Of a stretch of 64,000 nt of DNA, positions 46,999 through 55,431 are shown one piece after another. Both the position numbers and the translations under genes were made by a program. Source of the DNA: JAICSD01 sp963836665 (GTDB taxonomy: Bacteria; Acidobacteriota; Vicinamibacteria; Vicinamibacterales; 2-12-FULL-66-21); NCBI GenBank assembly GCA_963836665.1, contig CAWIKL010000002.1:1054001-1118000 (forward strand). The letters are read 5' to 3'. A model generated the notes under the pieces. The model was not told where the DNA came from. It saw nothing but the letters and a program-made list of their open reading frames with translations, and ran no database searches. Every line of letters begins with the position of its first letter. Within the stretch, counting starts at the first letter, position 1.

Positions 46999-47163
46999 CT
47001 CGATTACGACGTCTGCGCACGGTGCGGAACGTTGTTCGACGATCAGGGAGAAGGCGGATGGTGGCTGCGCGAAGGCGTCTGGTGGCACGAGTGTGACGCC
47101 AAGCGTCCGGCGCGGATCGTCGTTCGCAAACTCGAACTGAAGAAGACGGCAACGGCCGCTTAG
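46990..47163 (+). CDS. 57-aa protein with zinc-ribbon-like cysteines
   Basis: The product is cytosolic in character, with CARCGTLFDD near the N-terminus (a CX2C knuckle), then tryptophans (GGWWLREGVWWHECDAKR) with a His-x-Cys pair that could complete a zinc site, and a basic C-terminus. I know no named family. GGAG sits 2 nt before the ATG, both inside the right arm of the leader stem described above. The stop overlaps the stop of the convergent 65-aa gene by 4 bp. The frame continues upstream to a TTG at 46915, but that would translate the stem. Confidence 0.65.
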   Translation: MPKLDYDVCARCGTLFDDQGEGGWWLREGVWWHECDAKRPARIVVRKLELKKTATAA

Positions 47164-47357
47164 GTCAATCCCAAGATGCGGCGGGCGCGGATCTGCGCCC
47201 GCCGGCGTTTCAGGTCCAGCAGCCGGTATTTATCCGGCCCCCGCGCCGTCCCGGCCGCGGTAGCCAGCCGGAGTCCGCTCCGCCCCAGCCTCCCGACTGC
47301 GAAGGTCATTTCCCCAAAATCGAACCGCATCGCGCTGTCGCCGCTCTGTCGCCCCAT
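47160..47357 (-). CDS. 65-aa basic protein of unknown function
   Basis: The predicted protein starts MGRQSGDSAMRFDFGEM and ends with an Arg-rich helix (LDLKRRRAQIRARRILGLT). Support comes from a strong AAGGAGG site 8 nt before the ATG and from the exact abutting of its stop with that of the convergent 57-aa gene. No domain is recognised; the basic tail would fit nucleic-acid binding, which is only a guess. The 165 bp upstream, to 47522, holds no other gene. A TTGACC at about 47444 is the only promoter-like word there. Confidence 0.55.
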   Translation of the reverse strand: MGRQSGDSAMRFDFGEMTFAVGRLGRSGLRLATAAGTARGPDKYRLLDLKRRRAQIRARRILGLT

Positions 47358-47522
47358 GCCATGCGCCTCCTTGAGGCGACTCTAGGCGCTAGGCGTGACA
47401 GGGCGGGTCAGGTCAGCCGTACCGACTTGTTGCGCGGCTGTCGTTGACCATTTCTGCACAGATCGCAGAGAATTCCCTGCCCCGTTCCTGTTTACTCATC
47501 CTGCATCCCTTAGGACTTCTCA

Positions 47523-50500
47523 ATGCGCGTGCGTTTGAACAGAACTCTCTTGGCGTGCGGCGTGATCCTGGCGGCGCTGACGTCCGGCCCTCGCGCGGAT
47601 GTGAATCCTGCCCAGCCGCTGCCCTTCTTCCAGGATTGGACGAATACTTCCCAGATCACCGTTGACGACAATTGGTCCGGCGTCCCAGGCATCACCGGTT
47701 ATCGCGGTGACGGTCTGGCCAGCGCCACCGGAGTCAACCCGCAGACCATCCTCGGGGAGGGCGCCCCGGTCGTCGACGTCAACGCCAACCTAACCAACCC
47801 CAACACGTTCATCACCGGTGGAGTGGCGGAGTTCGAGCTGACCAATCCGGTCGTCGCGCTGCAGGGATCCGGAACGGCGCAGGCGCCCAACCTCGTGATC
47901 AGCGTGAACACCACGGCCTGGACGGACATTCATGTGTCCTACAACCTCCGCGACATCGACGGGTCGGCCGATAATGCCGTTCAGCCCGTCGCCCTGCAAT
48001 ATCGGGTGGGCACCTCGGGCAACTTCACCAACGTCCCCGCCGGGTTCGTGGCGGACGCGAGCACCGGGCCGAATCTCGCCACGCTCGTCACGCCCGTGAG
48101 CGTCACCCTGCCGGCCGACGCCAACAACCAGCCGGTCCTGCAGATCCGGATCATCACGACGAATGCGGTCGGCAACGATGAGTGGATCGGCGTCGATGAC
48201 ATCTCGATCGCCGGTACCGGTGGCGGCAGCACGAGCCCGAGCGGCATCCTGAGCGCCAGCACCTCGACCTACAGCGCCGGCGATCCGATCTCGCTGTCCG
48301 TCGCGGTCACGCCGGGCACAATTCCGCCCAGCACCGGGCTCACGGTGACCGGCAACCTCACGGCGATTGGACTCGGCACCCCGACCTTCACCGATCAAGG
48401 CAATGGCACGTTCACGTTCAACGGGACTGTCCCCGGTGGCCTCTCGGGCGCCAAGTCGATCACCGCTACGATCTCAGACAGCAACACGCCGCCACGCAGC
48501 AGCACGACCGCGCCGATCACCGTAACGATCCAATCCGCCCTGGCGCCCACCGCGATCGGTTCCGCGACTCCGGCCAGCGTGTCTGCGGGTGGCTCGACGC
48601 TGCTCAGCGTCACCGTCACGCCCGGTACGAATCCGGCGAGCAGCGGCCTCGTCGTCACCGGCGACCTGTCGTCGATCATTCCCGGTGACACGGCGCAGCC
48701 GTTCCAGGCGGGCCCGAACAATACATTCACCTTCACCGCCGCCGTCGACGCGGCGACCGTTCCCGGCACGAAACAGCTGCCGATCACCGTGGTCGACGAT
48801 CAGGTCCGCAGCTTCAACTTCAATCTGCCGGTCACGGTGACGGCTCCGCTCGCCAACAGCACGATCGTCATCAGCCAGGTCTACGGCGGCGGTGGCAACA
48901 GCAACGCGACGTACCTCAACGACTTCGTTCAGTTGTACAACCGCGGCAACACGACCGTCGATTTGAGCGGCTGGACGCTCCAATACGCATCTGCGGCCGG
49001 CACCAGCTGGACCAACAAGCAACCACTCGGCGGCCCGCTCGCGGCCGGCCAGTACTATCTCGTCGCGCTGGCCTCGGGCGGCGCCGTCGGCGCCGCGCTG
49101 CCCCCGCCGAACATCAGCGGCCAGATCAACATCAGCGCGACGACCGGCAAGATCGCGCTCGTCGACAACGGCGACACCCTCAGCGGCCCGTGCCCGCTGT
49201 CGAGCACTCACGTGAGGGATTTTGTCGGTTACGGTACGACTGCGACCTGCCGTGAAGGCACCACGAACGCGCCGGCACCGAGCAACACGACGGCGATTTT
49301 CCGGCAGGGCGGCGGGTTCATCGACACCAACGACAACTTCAATGATTTCGTCGTCGGGCCGCCGGCACCGACCACGACCGCGCCGATCGTGGAGATCGGA
49401 CCAGCCGTGCTCACCACTGACCCCCTGCCGGGCGCCAGCACCGCGCCGCGCGACGCGACCCTCGACGTGACCTTTACCGAGCCGGTCGACGTGTTCGGCG
49501 CGTGGTACGACATCGCCTGTAGCGCCACCGGCTCGCACGACGATGCGACCACGGCCGTGTCGAACAACTTCAAGGATCACTACATCACGCCGAACGCGAA
49601 CTTCCTCGCCGGCGAGACGTGCACGGTCAGAATCTTCCAGAACCAGATCTCAGACCAGGACACCGACGACAGCGCGCCGAACACCGACCACCTCCCGGCC
49701 GATTACGTGTGGAGCTTCACGGTCGCGACCGGCGCCGCGCCGCCCTACACCCCCGACGTGCATCTGACGATGGGCAACCCCAGTGGCGCGGTCGCCGACG
49801 TCAATCAACCGAACAACTACCTGATGATGAAGCCTGAGTACGCGGTGTCCTACAACCGCGCCCTCGGGCGGCCGAACTGGGTCAGCTGGCACCTGACGCC
49901 CGAGTGGTTCGGCACCCTGACGCGAGTCGACACCTTCCGCGCCGATCCCCAGGTGCCGCCTGACTGGTACCGCGTGCAGTCGTTCGACTTCGAGAACAGC
50001 GGCTTCGATCGCGGCCACATGACGCCCAACGCCGATCGCGATCTCGAAACGTCGATCCCGATCAACCAGGCGACCTACCTGATGTCGAACATGCTGGCGC
50101 AGGCGCCCGACAACAACCAGGGCCCGTGGGCCAACCTCGAGAACCACCTGCGCGATCTCGTCGGCAGCGATCGCGCCAACCCGTTGGCGGAGGCCTACAT
50201 CGTGTCCGGTCCGGCCGGCGCCGGCGGCAGCGGCAGCAACGGCGGCACGACCGTCACGCTCGCCAACGGGAACGTCACCGTCGCCGCCTACACATGGAAG
50301 GTCGCGCTGATCATCCCCTACGGCACCAACGACGTCGCGCGCGTCGCCTGCGACACCGCGCACACCATCGCGGTGATCATGCCCAACACGCAGGGCATCC
50401 GCACCAGCAACGCCGATGACTGGAGGACGTACCTGACCACGGTCGACGCCGTGGAGACACTGACCGGCTACGACTTCTTCTCCAACGTGCCGCCGGCGAT

Positions 50501-51665
50501 CCAGAACTGCATCCAGGCAGGCGTCGACGGCGACAACCCGCAGTCGCAGACGATCACCTTCGCGCCGATCGCCGCGCACCACTACGGCGACCCCGACTTC
50601 ACCGTCAGCGCGACCGCTTCGTCGAATCTGCCGGTCACGTTCTCCGTCGTCTCCGGTCCGGCAACCGTCGTCGGCGGCGTGGTGCACCTGACCGGCGCCG
50701 GCGCGGTGACGATCCGCGCGGCCCAACCCGGCACGCCCAATCCGCAGCCGCCGCTGAAGAACACGTTCGCCAAGGCGCCGCCGGTCGACCAGACCTTCAC
50801 GGTCGCGAAGGGGACACCGTTGTTCAGCAGCCTGTCGTCGCCGACGACCGAAGCGGGATCGTCGACGACGGTCGAGGGTGTGCTCGGCGCAGGTGGACTC
50901 GTACCGAGCGGCAGCGTCGAGATCACCGCCGGCACGCTGAACGTGACGGCGCCGATCGACGCCAATGGCCACTTCACTGCGACGCTAGCGACGGGGTCGT
51001 TCACCCCGGCCTCGAGTCCGTTCGCGATCGGGTTCTCGTATGCGGGAGACGCAAATTTCTCCGGCGCGACAGCAACCTCGACGCTGACCGTCGCCGATAC
51101 CATCCCCCCGGTCGTCACGCTGATCGGGCCGGCTGTCCTGACCCTCGAAGCGGGCAAGGCGTTTGTCGATCCAGGGGCGACGGCGCAGGATTCGTTCGCC
51201 GGCAACCTGACGGCCGCGATCCACGCGTCGGGTGCCGTCGACACGTCGCTCGTCGGCACCTACACGCGAACCTACACCGTCAGCGACGGTTACAACACCG
51301 GCTCGGCGACGCGGACGGTGAAGGTGATCGACACGACGGCTCCGTCGATCGCCGACGTCACGGCAACGCCCGACCTGGTCACGGTGCCGAACCACAAGAT
51401 GTTCGACGTCTTCATCGCCTACAACACGTCGGACGTCAGTGGCGGGCCGGTGTGCTCGCTCGAGGTCATCAGCAACGAACCGATCAACGGCACCGGCGAC
51501 GGCAACACGGCGGTCGATTGGCTGGTTGTCGACGCGCATCACGTGCAGGTGCGCGCCGAGCGCGCCGGAACCGGCAGCGGCCGGATCTACACGATCGTCG
51601 TCTCGTGCACCGACGCCTTCGGTAACACGGCATCGAAGCAGACCACGGTGACGGTGCCGAAGTAA
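47523..51665 (+). CDS. Secreted non-specific endonuclease with lamin-tail and Ig-like domains
   Basis: The protein has 1380 aa and a signal peptide (about 1-25). Two beta-rich N-terminal domains are followed by cadherin/Ig-like repeats (about 240-440) and a lamin-tail domain (about 445-565, VISQVYGGGGNSNATYLNDF). A Ca-binding-like Ig segment follows. The DNA/RNA non-specific endonuclease (about 750-995) has the signature Asp829-Arg-Gly-His832-Met, where His832 is the general base in the Serratia nuclease/NucA fold. An MBG-type repeat and two further Ig-like domains (Big_3_5, HYR-like) end the protein. It probably degrades extracellular nucleic acids for nutrition or biofilm turnover. Confidence 0.9.
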   Translation: MRVRLNRTLLACGVILAALTSGPRADVNPAQPLPFFQDWTNTSQITVDDNWSGVPGITGYRGDGLASATGVNPQTILGEGAPVVDVNANLTNPNTFITGGVAEFELTNPVVALQGSGTAQAPNLVISVNTTAWTDIHVSYNLRDIDGSADNAVQPVALQYRVGTSGNFTNVPAGFVADASTGPNLATLVTPVSVTLPADANNQPVLQIRIITTNAVGNDEWIGVDDISIAGTGGGSTSPSGILSASTSTYSAGDPISLSVAVTPGTIPPSTGLTVTGNLTAIGLGTPTFTDQGNGTFTFNGTVPGGLSGAKSITATISDSNTPPRSSTTAPITVTIQSALAPTAIGSATPASVSAGGSTLLSVTVTPGTNPASSGLVVTGDLSSIIPGDTAQPFQAGPNNTFTFTAAVDAATVPGTKQLPITVVDDQVRSFNFNLPVTVTAPLANSTIVISQVYGGGGNSNATYLNDFVQLYNRGNTTVDLSGWTLQYASAAGTSWTNKQPLGGPLAAGQYYLVALASGGAVGAALPPPNISGQINISATTGKIALVDNGDTLSGPCPLSSTHVRDFVGYGTTATCREGTTNAPAPSNTTAIFRQGGGFIDTNDNFNDFVVGPPAPTTTAPIVEIGPAVLTTDPLPGASTAPRDATLDVTFTEPVDVFGAWYDIACSATGSHDDATTAVSNNFKDHYITPNANFLAGETCTVRIFQNQISDQDTDDSAPNTDHLPADYVWSFTVATGAAPPYTPDVHLTMGNPSGAVADVNQPNNYLMMKPEYAVSYNRALGRPNWVSWHLTPEWFGTLTRVDTFRADPQVPPDWYRVQSFDFENSGFDRGHMTPNADRDLETSIPINQATYLMSNMLAQAPDNNQGPWANLENHLRDLVGSDRANPLAEAYIVSGPAGAGGSGSNGGTTVTLANGNVTVAAYTWKVALIIPYGTNDVARVACDTAHTIAVIMPNTQGIRTSNADDWRTYLTTVDAVETLTGYDFFSNVPPAIQNCIQAGVDGDNPQSQTITFAPIAAHHYGDPDFTVSATASSNLPVTFSVVSGPATVVGGVVHLTGAGAVTIRAAQPGTPNPQPPLKNTFAKAPPVDQTFTVAKGTPLFSSLSSPTTEAGSSTTVEGVLGAGGLVPSGSVEITAGTLNVTAPIDANGHFTATLATGSFTPASSPFAIGFSYAGDANFSGATATSTLTVADTIPPVVTLIGPAVLTLEAGKAFVDPGATAQDSFAGNLTAAIHASGAVDTSLVGTYTRTYTVSDGYNTGSATRTVKVIDTTAPSIADVTATPDLVTVPNHKMFDVFIAYNTSDVSGGPVCSLEVISNEPINGTGDGNTAVDWLVVDAHHVQVRAERAGTGSGRIYTIVVSCTDAFGNTASKQTTVTVPK

Positions 51666-51704
51666 GACTCGCGCGCGATGAAGCCGGGGGGATCGCCCCT
51701 CGGG

Positions 51705-51710
51705 TAAAAT
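51705..51710 (+). promoter_or_regulatory. -10 box (TAAAAT) for the WYL regulator
   Basis: TAAAAT ends 6 nt before the GTG at 51717 with no Shine-Dalgarno, again consistent with a leaderless message. Confidence 0.4.
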
Positions 51711-51716
51711 CAACCG

Positions 51717-52709
51717 GTGCCGCGCAACGCCGAAGTCATCAGGCAGTGGTCGATCCTCCGCGATCTCGAAGCGTCGCGGCGGTTGACGATCGACGATCTC
51801 GCCAAGCGCACCGGTGTCACCACACGCACGATCCGGCGCGATCTCGAGGCGCTGCAAACCTCGGGCTTCCCGCTGTTCGACGAGCTGATCGACGGCAAGC
51901 GCTACTGGACGCTCGAGTCGAAGGCGTTCCGGCGCCTCGACGACACCGGCTTCACACTCGCCGAGCTGAGCGCGTTGTATTTCAGCCGCACACTCGTCGA
52001 GGTGCTGGCGGCGACGCCGTTCCAGCAGGATGTCGCGGCTGCCTTCGACAAGCTGGCCGGCGTACTGACGCCGCAGATGCGCCAATTCCTCGACCGGCTC
52101 CCGCTCGTCTTCCAGGCGAAGGGGGCGGCGGCGCCAGACGGCGACCGCCGCGGCGCCCGCGAACTCGTCGCCAGGCTGGTCGATGCGACGCTGAACCACC
52201 GGCGCGCGACGATGAAGTACTTCTCGATGTCGAGCCAGCGCGAGAAGGAATACGTCATCGAGCCGTACCGGTTGATCTACTCACCCGACGGCCTCTACCT
52301 GGCCGCCTACGTTCCCGAGTACAAAGAGGTGCGTACCTTCGGCGTCGCCCGTATTCGCGCCGTCTCGCTGCACGAGGAACGCTTCACCCCCGCGGAGCTG
52401 CCCGACACGATCTTCGCGCACTCGCTGGGCGTGCACGAAGGGCCACCCGAGCACGTCGAGATTGCCTTCGAGGCGCGCATTGCTCCCTACATCAGCGAGC
52501 GCACGTGGCATCCGTCGCAGGTGCGACGCGAGCGCCCCGACGGCGGCGTGCTGCTCTCGCTCGAAGTCAGCAATGACTGGGCGCTGCGCAGCTGGATCCT
52601 GTCGTTCGGCCCGCTCGCGCGCGTCCTCTCGCCCGCGGCACTCGTCGATCAGATCAGAACTGAGATCGACACCGCGAGCGGGCGGTACGCGGAGAGCGAC
52701 CTGCGATAA
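51717..52709 (+). CDS. WYL-domain transcriptional regulator
   Basis: The protein has 330 aa and a GTG start. An N-terminal winged helix-turn-helix of the DeoR/HTH_11 type (about 5-60, LTIDDLAKRTGVTTRTIRRDL) is followed by a WYL domain (about 150-225, with YVIEPYRLIYSPDGLYLAAY) and a C-terminal WCX-like segment. WYL domains bind nucleic acid or nucleotide ligands, and such regulators control DNA-damage responses, defence islands and metabolism. No defence or damage operon is immediately adjacent, though ku and the addAB-like pair are in the window. The target is unknown. Confidence 0.88.
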   Translation: MPRNAEVIRQWSILRDLEASRRLTIDDLAKRTGVTTRTIRRDLEALQTSGFPLFDELIDGKRYWTLESKAFRRLDDTGFTLAELSALYFSRTLVEVLAATPFQQDVAAAFDKLAGVLTPQMRQFLDRLPLVFQAKGAAAPDGDRRGARELVARLVDATLNHRRATMKYFSMSSQREKEYVIEPYRLIYSPDGLYLAAYVPEYKEVRTFGVARIRAVSLHEERFTPAELPDTIFAHSLGVHEGPPEHVEIAFEARIAPYISERTWHPSQVRRERPDGGVLLSLEVSNDWALRSWILSFGPLARVLSPAALVDQIRTEIDTASGRYAESDLR

Positions 52710-52860
52710 CGCGGGCGGCAGCCGTGGCCCGGGCGCGGACAAAGCAGTCGGTGAGTGTCGCGTTCCGGCACACGTTCCAGGGGTAAGCGAATACGCTCGA
52801 GACGTTCTCGCGGAAAAGCGCAGCCAGCTCGACGGTGCGCTTCTTGCCAGCGAGGACCCT

Positions 52861-53076
52861 GTGATCTGGTTCTACGAGCGGAAGGGTGAGCACCTCCGCT
52901 GTGAGATCCGTCAGCAGATCGAAGGGGATCGCTTCGCGCTCGTCGTCACGCTGCCCGATGGCACCGAGCGGACGGAACTCTTCGAGGACTCGCGCACGCT
53001 GAACTCGCGCTCGCTGGAACTGGAGAAGCTGCTGCGCGAAAAGGGCTGGAACGGGCCGTTCGCGCGGGACATTTAG
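52861..53076 (+). CDS. Hypothetical 71-aa protein
   Basis: The product starts MIWFYERKGEHLRCEIRQ from a GTG with GAGGA 4 nt upstream. It has a compact beta-beta-alpha pattern: two antiparallel strands (RCEIRQQIEGDRFALVVTL), a turn (PDGTER) and a helix (SRSLELEKLLREKGWNG). The acidic/basic mix and lack of a signal suggest a small cytosolic protein. The frame is open further upstream, but that stretch overlaps the WYL gene and has no good start. The 151-bp gap before it shows nothing. Confidence 0.6.
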   Translation: MIWFYERKGEHLRCEIRQQIEGDRFALVVTLPDGTERTELFEDSRTLNSRSLELEKLLREKGWNGPFARDI

Positions 53077-53152
53077 CGCGTTCCCCGTGCGCGGGCTCGC
53101 GCTCGCCCTGATCCGCGGCGCCGTGTCGGCGTCCGCGCACATCTTGCGCTGA

Positions 53153-54115
53153 TCACGTCGCGGCGAACAACGTCAGCGCGAAGCGCGCCTCTTCGTCGAT
53201 CCACTGCTCCGTCGGCGCGAAACCGGCGTCGGCTCCCATGGCGACGATCTCGATCGGCTCGTATTTGTACGAGCTCTCGGTCCAGATCCGCTCTCCCGTC
53301 GTAAACGTGACGGTGCGGTCGCCGACGCGGACGCGCTGGTCGCGCTGGCTTTCGAGGTGCATCTCGACGCGCCGCTGCGCATGGTTCCACACAGCCACGT
53401 GGGCGAAGGCGTCGAGGTCGAACGTGCCCTGCAGCTCGCGATTGATGCGCACGAGCAGGTTGCGGTTGAACGCGGCCGTCACTCCGAGTGGATCGTCGTA
53501 GGCAAGCTGCAGGTCGGGCTCCGGCTTGACCAGATCGGCGCCGAGCAGCAGCGCATCGCCGGGCGCGAGTGCCCCGCGAATCGCGCGCAAGAACTCCTCC
53601 GCCGCCGGCGCGTCGAAGTTGCCGATGTTCGAGCCGAGCAGCAGCACCAGCACCGGGCTGTCGCTGGCGCGCTGCTGGGCGGCGTGCCGCAGGCCGACTT
53701 CGTAAGTCTCGCGGTGGCCGACGACCGAGATGTGACGGAGCCGCCCGAGCGTGCGCTCTGACTGTTCGAGCGCCTGGCGCGAGATGTCGATCAAGTGCAC
53801 ACGGGCGCGGCGCCCGGCCGCCTGAATCGCTTCCGCGAGGATCACGATCTTCTCGCCGCTGCCGCACCCCAACTCCACGATTAACGGCACCGCGCCGGCA
53901 ACCCGTGTGACGATCTCCGCGGCATGCACCTCGAGCAGGCGCCGCTCGGCACGGGTGATGCGGTACCAGGGCAGTCGGCAGATCGCTTCGAACAGCGACG
54001 AGCCGAGCGCGTCGTAGAGATACTTCGACTGCAGCTGCTTCGGCGTCAACGCGAGGTCGCGCTGCACGTCGACGGCAAAATCAGCCGCGAGCTGTTCGGA
54101 ACTTCGCGTAGACAT
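53153..54115 (-). CDS. egtD: L-histidine N-alpha-methyltransferase EgtD
   Basis: The protein has 320 aa, matching the usual EgtD length. SAM-binding ELGCGSG (81-87) and the family motifs YLYDALGSSLFEAI and LPWYRITRAE near the N-terminus identify the histidine-specific trimethylating enzyme. It converts histidine to hercynine, the first step of ergothioneine synthesis. It lies after egtB with a 35-bp overlap, so the two are coupled. No egtA, egtC or egtE lies nearby, so the later steps must be encoded elsewhere or use an alternative route. The start at 54115 is preferred over 54160 because it begins the EgtD homology. Confidence 0.93.
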   Translation of the reverse strand: MSTRSSEQLAADFAVDVQRDLALTPKQLQSKYLYDALGSSLFEAICRLPWYRITRAERRLLEVHAAEIVTRVAGAVPLIVELGCGSGEKIVILAEAIQAAGRRARVHLIDISRQALEQSERTLGRLRHISVVGHRETYEVGLRHAAQQRASDSPVLVLLLGSNIGNFDAPAAEEFLRAIRGALAPGDALLLGADLVKPEPDLQLAYDDPLGVTAAFNRNLLVRINRELQGTFDLDAFAHVAVWNHAQRRVEMHLESQRDQRVRVGDRTVTFTTGERIWTESSYKYEPIEIVAMGADAGFAPTEQWIDEEARFALTLFAAT

Positions 54116-55427
54116 ATGGGTAATTGCCGCGGAACCAGTTGCGGAAGCTCGGGCGGGCAAGCTCGCGCGCGGTGGCCGGCGACGCCCCTTTCATGACGTA
54201 GTGGCGGCCGTCGAAGAAGTCGGCCGAATATTCGGGATACGAACGCATCGGCGCGAAGCCGTCGAACGGTGCGAACACGGTGGAGGTCCACTCCCACCCG
54301 TTGCCGATCAAGTCCAGGACACCGTAGACGCTGGCGGTCTGCGGTGACAATCCGGCATCGACCGGGTCGAACCCGGCGAAGTCGCAGAACCCCGGCGTGG
54401 CCCCTTCGGCGGCGCGGTGCCATTCCGCTTCCGTCATCAACCTCCGCCCTTTCCATCGAGCATAGGCGGACGCTTCGGCGTGGCTGACGTAGACGGGCCG
54501 CTCCGGTGCTAGGGGCTCGCTCCCGAACATGCCGAGCCAATTCCATCGGGAATCGATGAGCGATGGACGATGACCAATGGGCGATGACCGATGGACGATG
54601 GTCGACGGGTCGGCGGGTAGCCAGAAGGCCGGGTGTGAAACTCGATCGGTTTGGAGCCAGTCCCAGCCTTCATCACTCCAGAACTCGCGGCGATCGTAGC
54701 CGCCGTCATGCATAAACTCGAGGTACTGCGCGTTCGTGATGGGCAGTACGTCCACCTCGAACGCCGGCACGTGAACGACGTGTCGATCGAACTCGTTGTC
54801 CCAGCCGAACTCCACGGACGCGCGATCGGCGCCGAGCACCGCCTCACCTGCCGGAACGGCCACCGCCGCGGAAGCCGCAACACGCCCACTCGCACGATGT
54901 GCGTCACTCATCACCCATCGGTCATCGGCGATCGAAGGACGGCGCTTCTGCTCGTAGGACAGTCGATGCCACATGTAGAGGAGCGTCTCCTGGTGCATCG
55001 CTTCGTGCTCGAGCGCGGTGTAGAGCCCCTCCACGGCCGATGGGGACGGGGCAAAATCGCCGAGCGCGGTGAGAATCGCCTCGTCACACGCGCGCGCAAA
55101 GGCGCGGACTTCGTCGCGCGACGGCCAGATCGTCGACGCACCGCTGCGCGGAACGGCCGCGTCGAGCGAATCCGGATCGATGCCCCGCTCGAACAGCTTC
55201 TCCATCTTCGCGTCGACAGGCCCACGCCCCAAACCGCGACGCAGGAACGCAATCACCGAGAACGCCGGCAGATGTCCTTCATAGAAGACAATCGGGTTGC
55301 GCAGTGCGATCGGGCGGCTGTAATAGGCCGAGGGATCGATCAAATCGAAGATCGCATCCGACCGCGTGCGGTTGCGCCGGTACCGCGCGGCGGCCGCGGC
55401 CGCGTCGACGGGAGTGATGGTCGGCAT
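54081..55427 (-). CDS. egtB: Ergothioneine sulfoxide synthase EgtB, with repeat-derived inserts
   Basis: The protein has 448 aa. A DinB-like N-terminal half carries iron ligands His52, His141 and His145 (HEAMH), followed by an FGE-type C-terminal half ending RNWFRGNYPYVYAKFR. EgtB joins hercynine to a thiol donor with O2. Two segments do not look like EgtB: residues of about 164-178 (SIADDRWVMSDAHR) and 276-293 (IVHRSSPIGHRPSLIDSR). Both are encoded by blocks of the 7-bp repeat. They sit in a linker and a surface loop, so activity may survive. TAGCAT ends 6 nt before the ATG and overlaps the end of ku. Confidence 0.92.
   Translation of the reverse strand: MPTITPVDAAAAAARYRRNRTRSDAIFDLIDPSAYYSRPIALRNPIVFYEGHLPAFSVIAFLRRGLGRGPVDAKMEKLFERGIDPDSLDAAVPRSGASTIWPSRDEVRAFARACDEAILTALGDFAPSPSAVEGLYTALEHEAMHQETLLYMWHRLSYEQKRRPSIADDRWVMSDAHRASGRVAASAAVAVPAGEAVLGADRASVEFGWDNEFDRHVVHVPAFEVDVLPITNAQYLEFMHDGGYDRREFWSDEGWDWLQTDRVSHPAFWLPADPSTIVHRSSPIGHRPSLIDSRWNWLGMFGSEPLAPERPVYVSHAEASAYARWKGRRLMTEAEWHRAAEGATPGFCDFAGFDPVDAGLSPQTASVYGVLDLIGNGWEWTSTVFAPFDGFAPMRSYPEYSADFFDGRHYVMKGASPATARELARPSFRNWFRGNYPYVYAKFRTARG
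54552..54607 (+). repeat. 7-bp tandem repeat block C (NNCGATG x8, degenerate), inside egtB
   Basis: Eight heptads in register share the core CGATG, with variants CAATG and CGACG. The block is translated on the minus strand into the EgtB insert containing SSPIGHRPSLI. Being degenerate, it appears older than the perfect blocks A and B. Confidence 0.7.
54907..54934 (-). repeat. 7-bp tandem repeat block D (four CATCG-type units), inside egtB
   Basis: Four degenerate heptads with CATCG or CATCA cores lie in the orientation opposite to block C. They encode the other EgtB insert (ADDRWVMSDA). Short and degenerate, so less certain than the other blocks. Confidence 0.5.
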
Positions 55428-55431
55428 CAGG

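Noticed and set aside
47444..47449. TTGACC as -35 promoter of the secreted nuclease gene
   Set aside because: No acceptable -10 follows at 16-18 bp (AGAGAA only).
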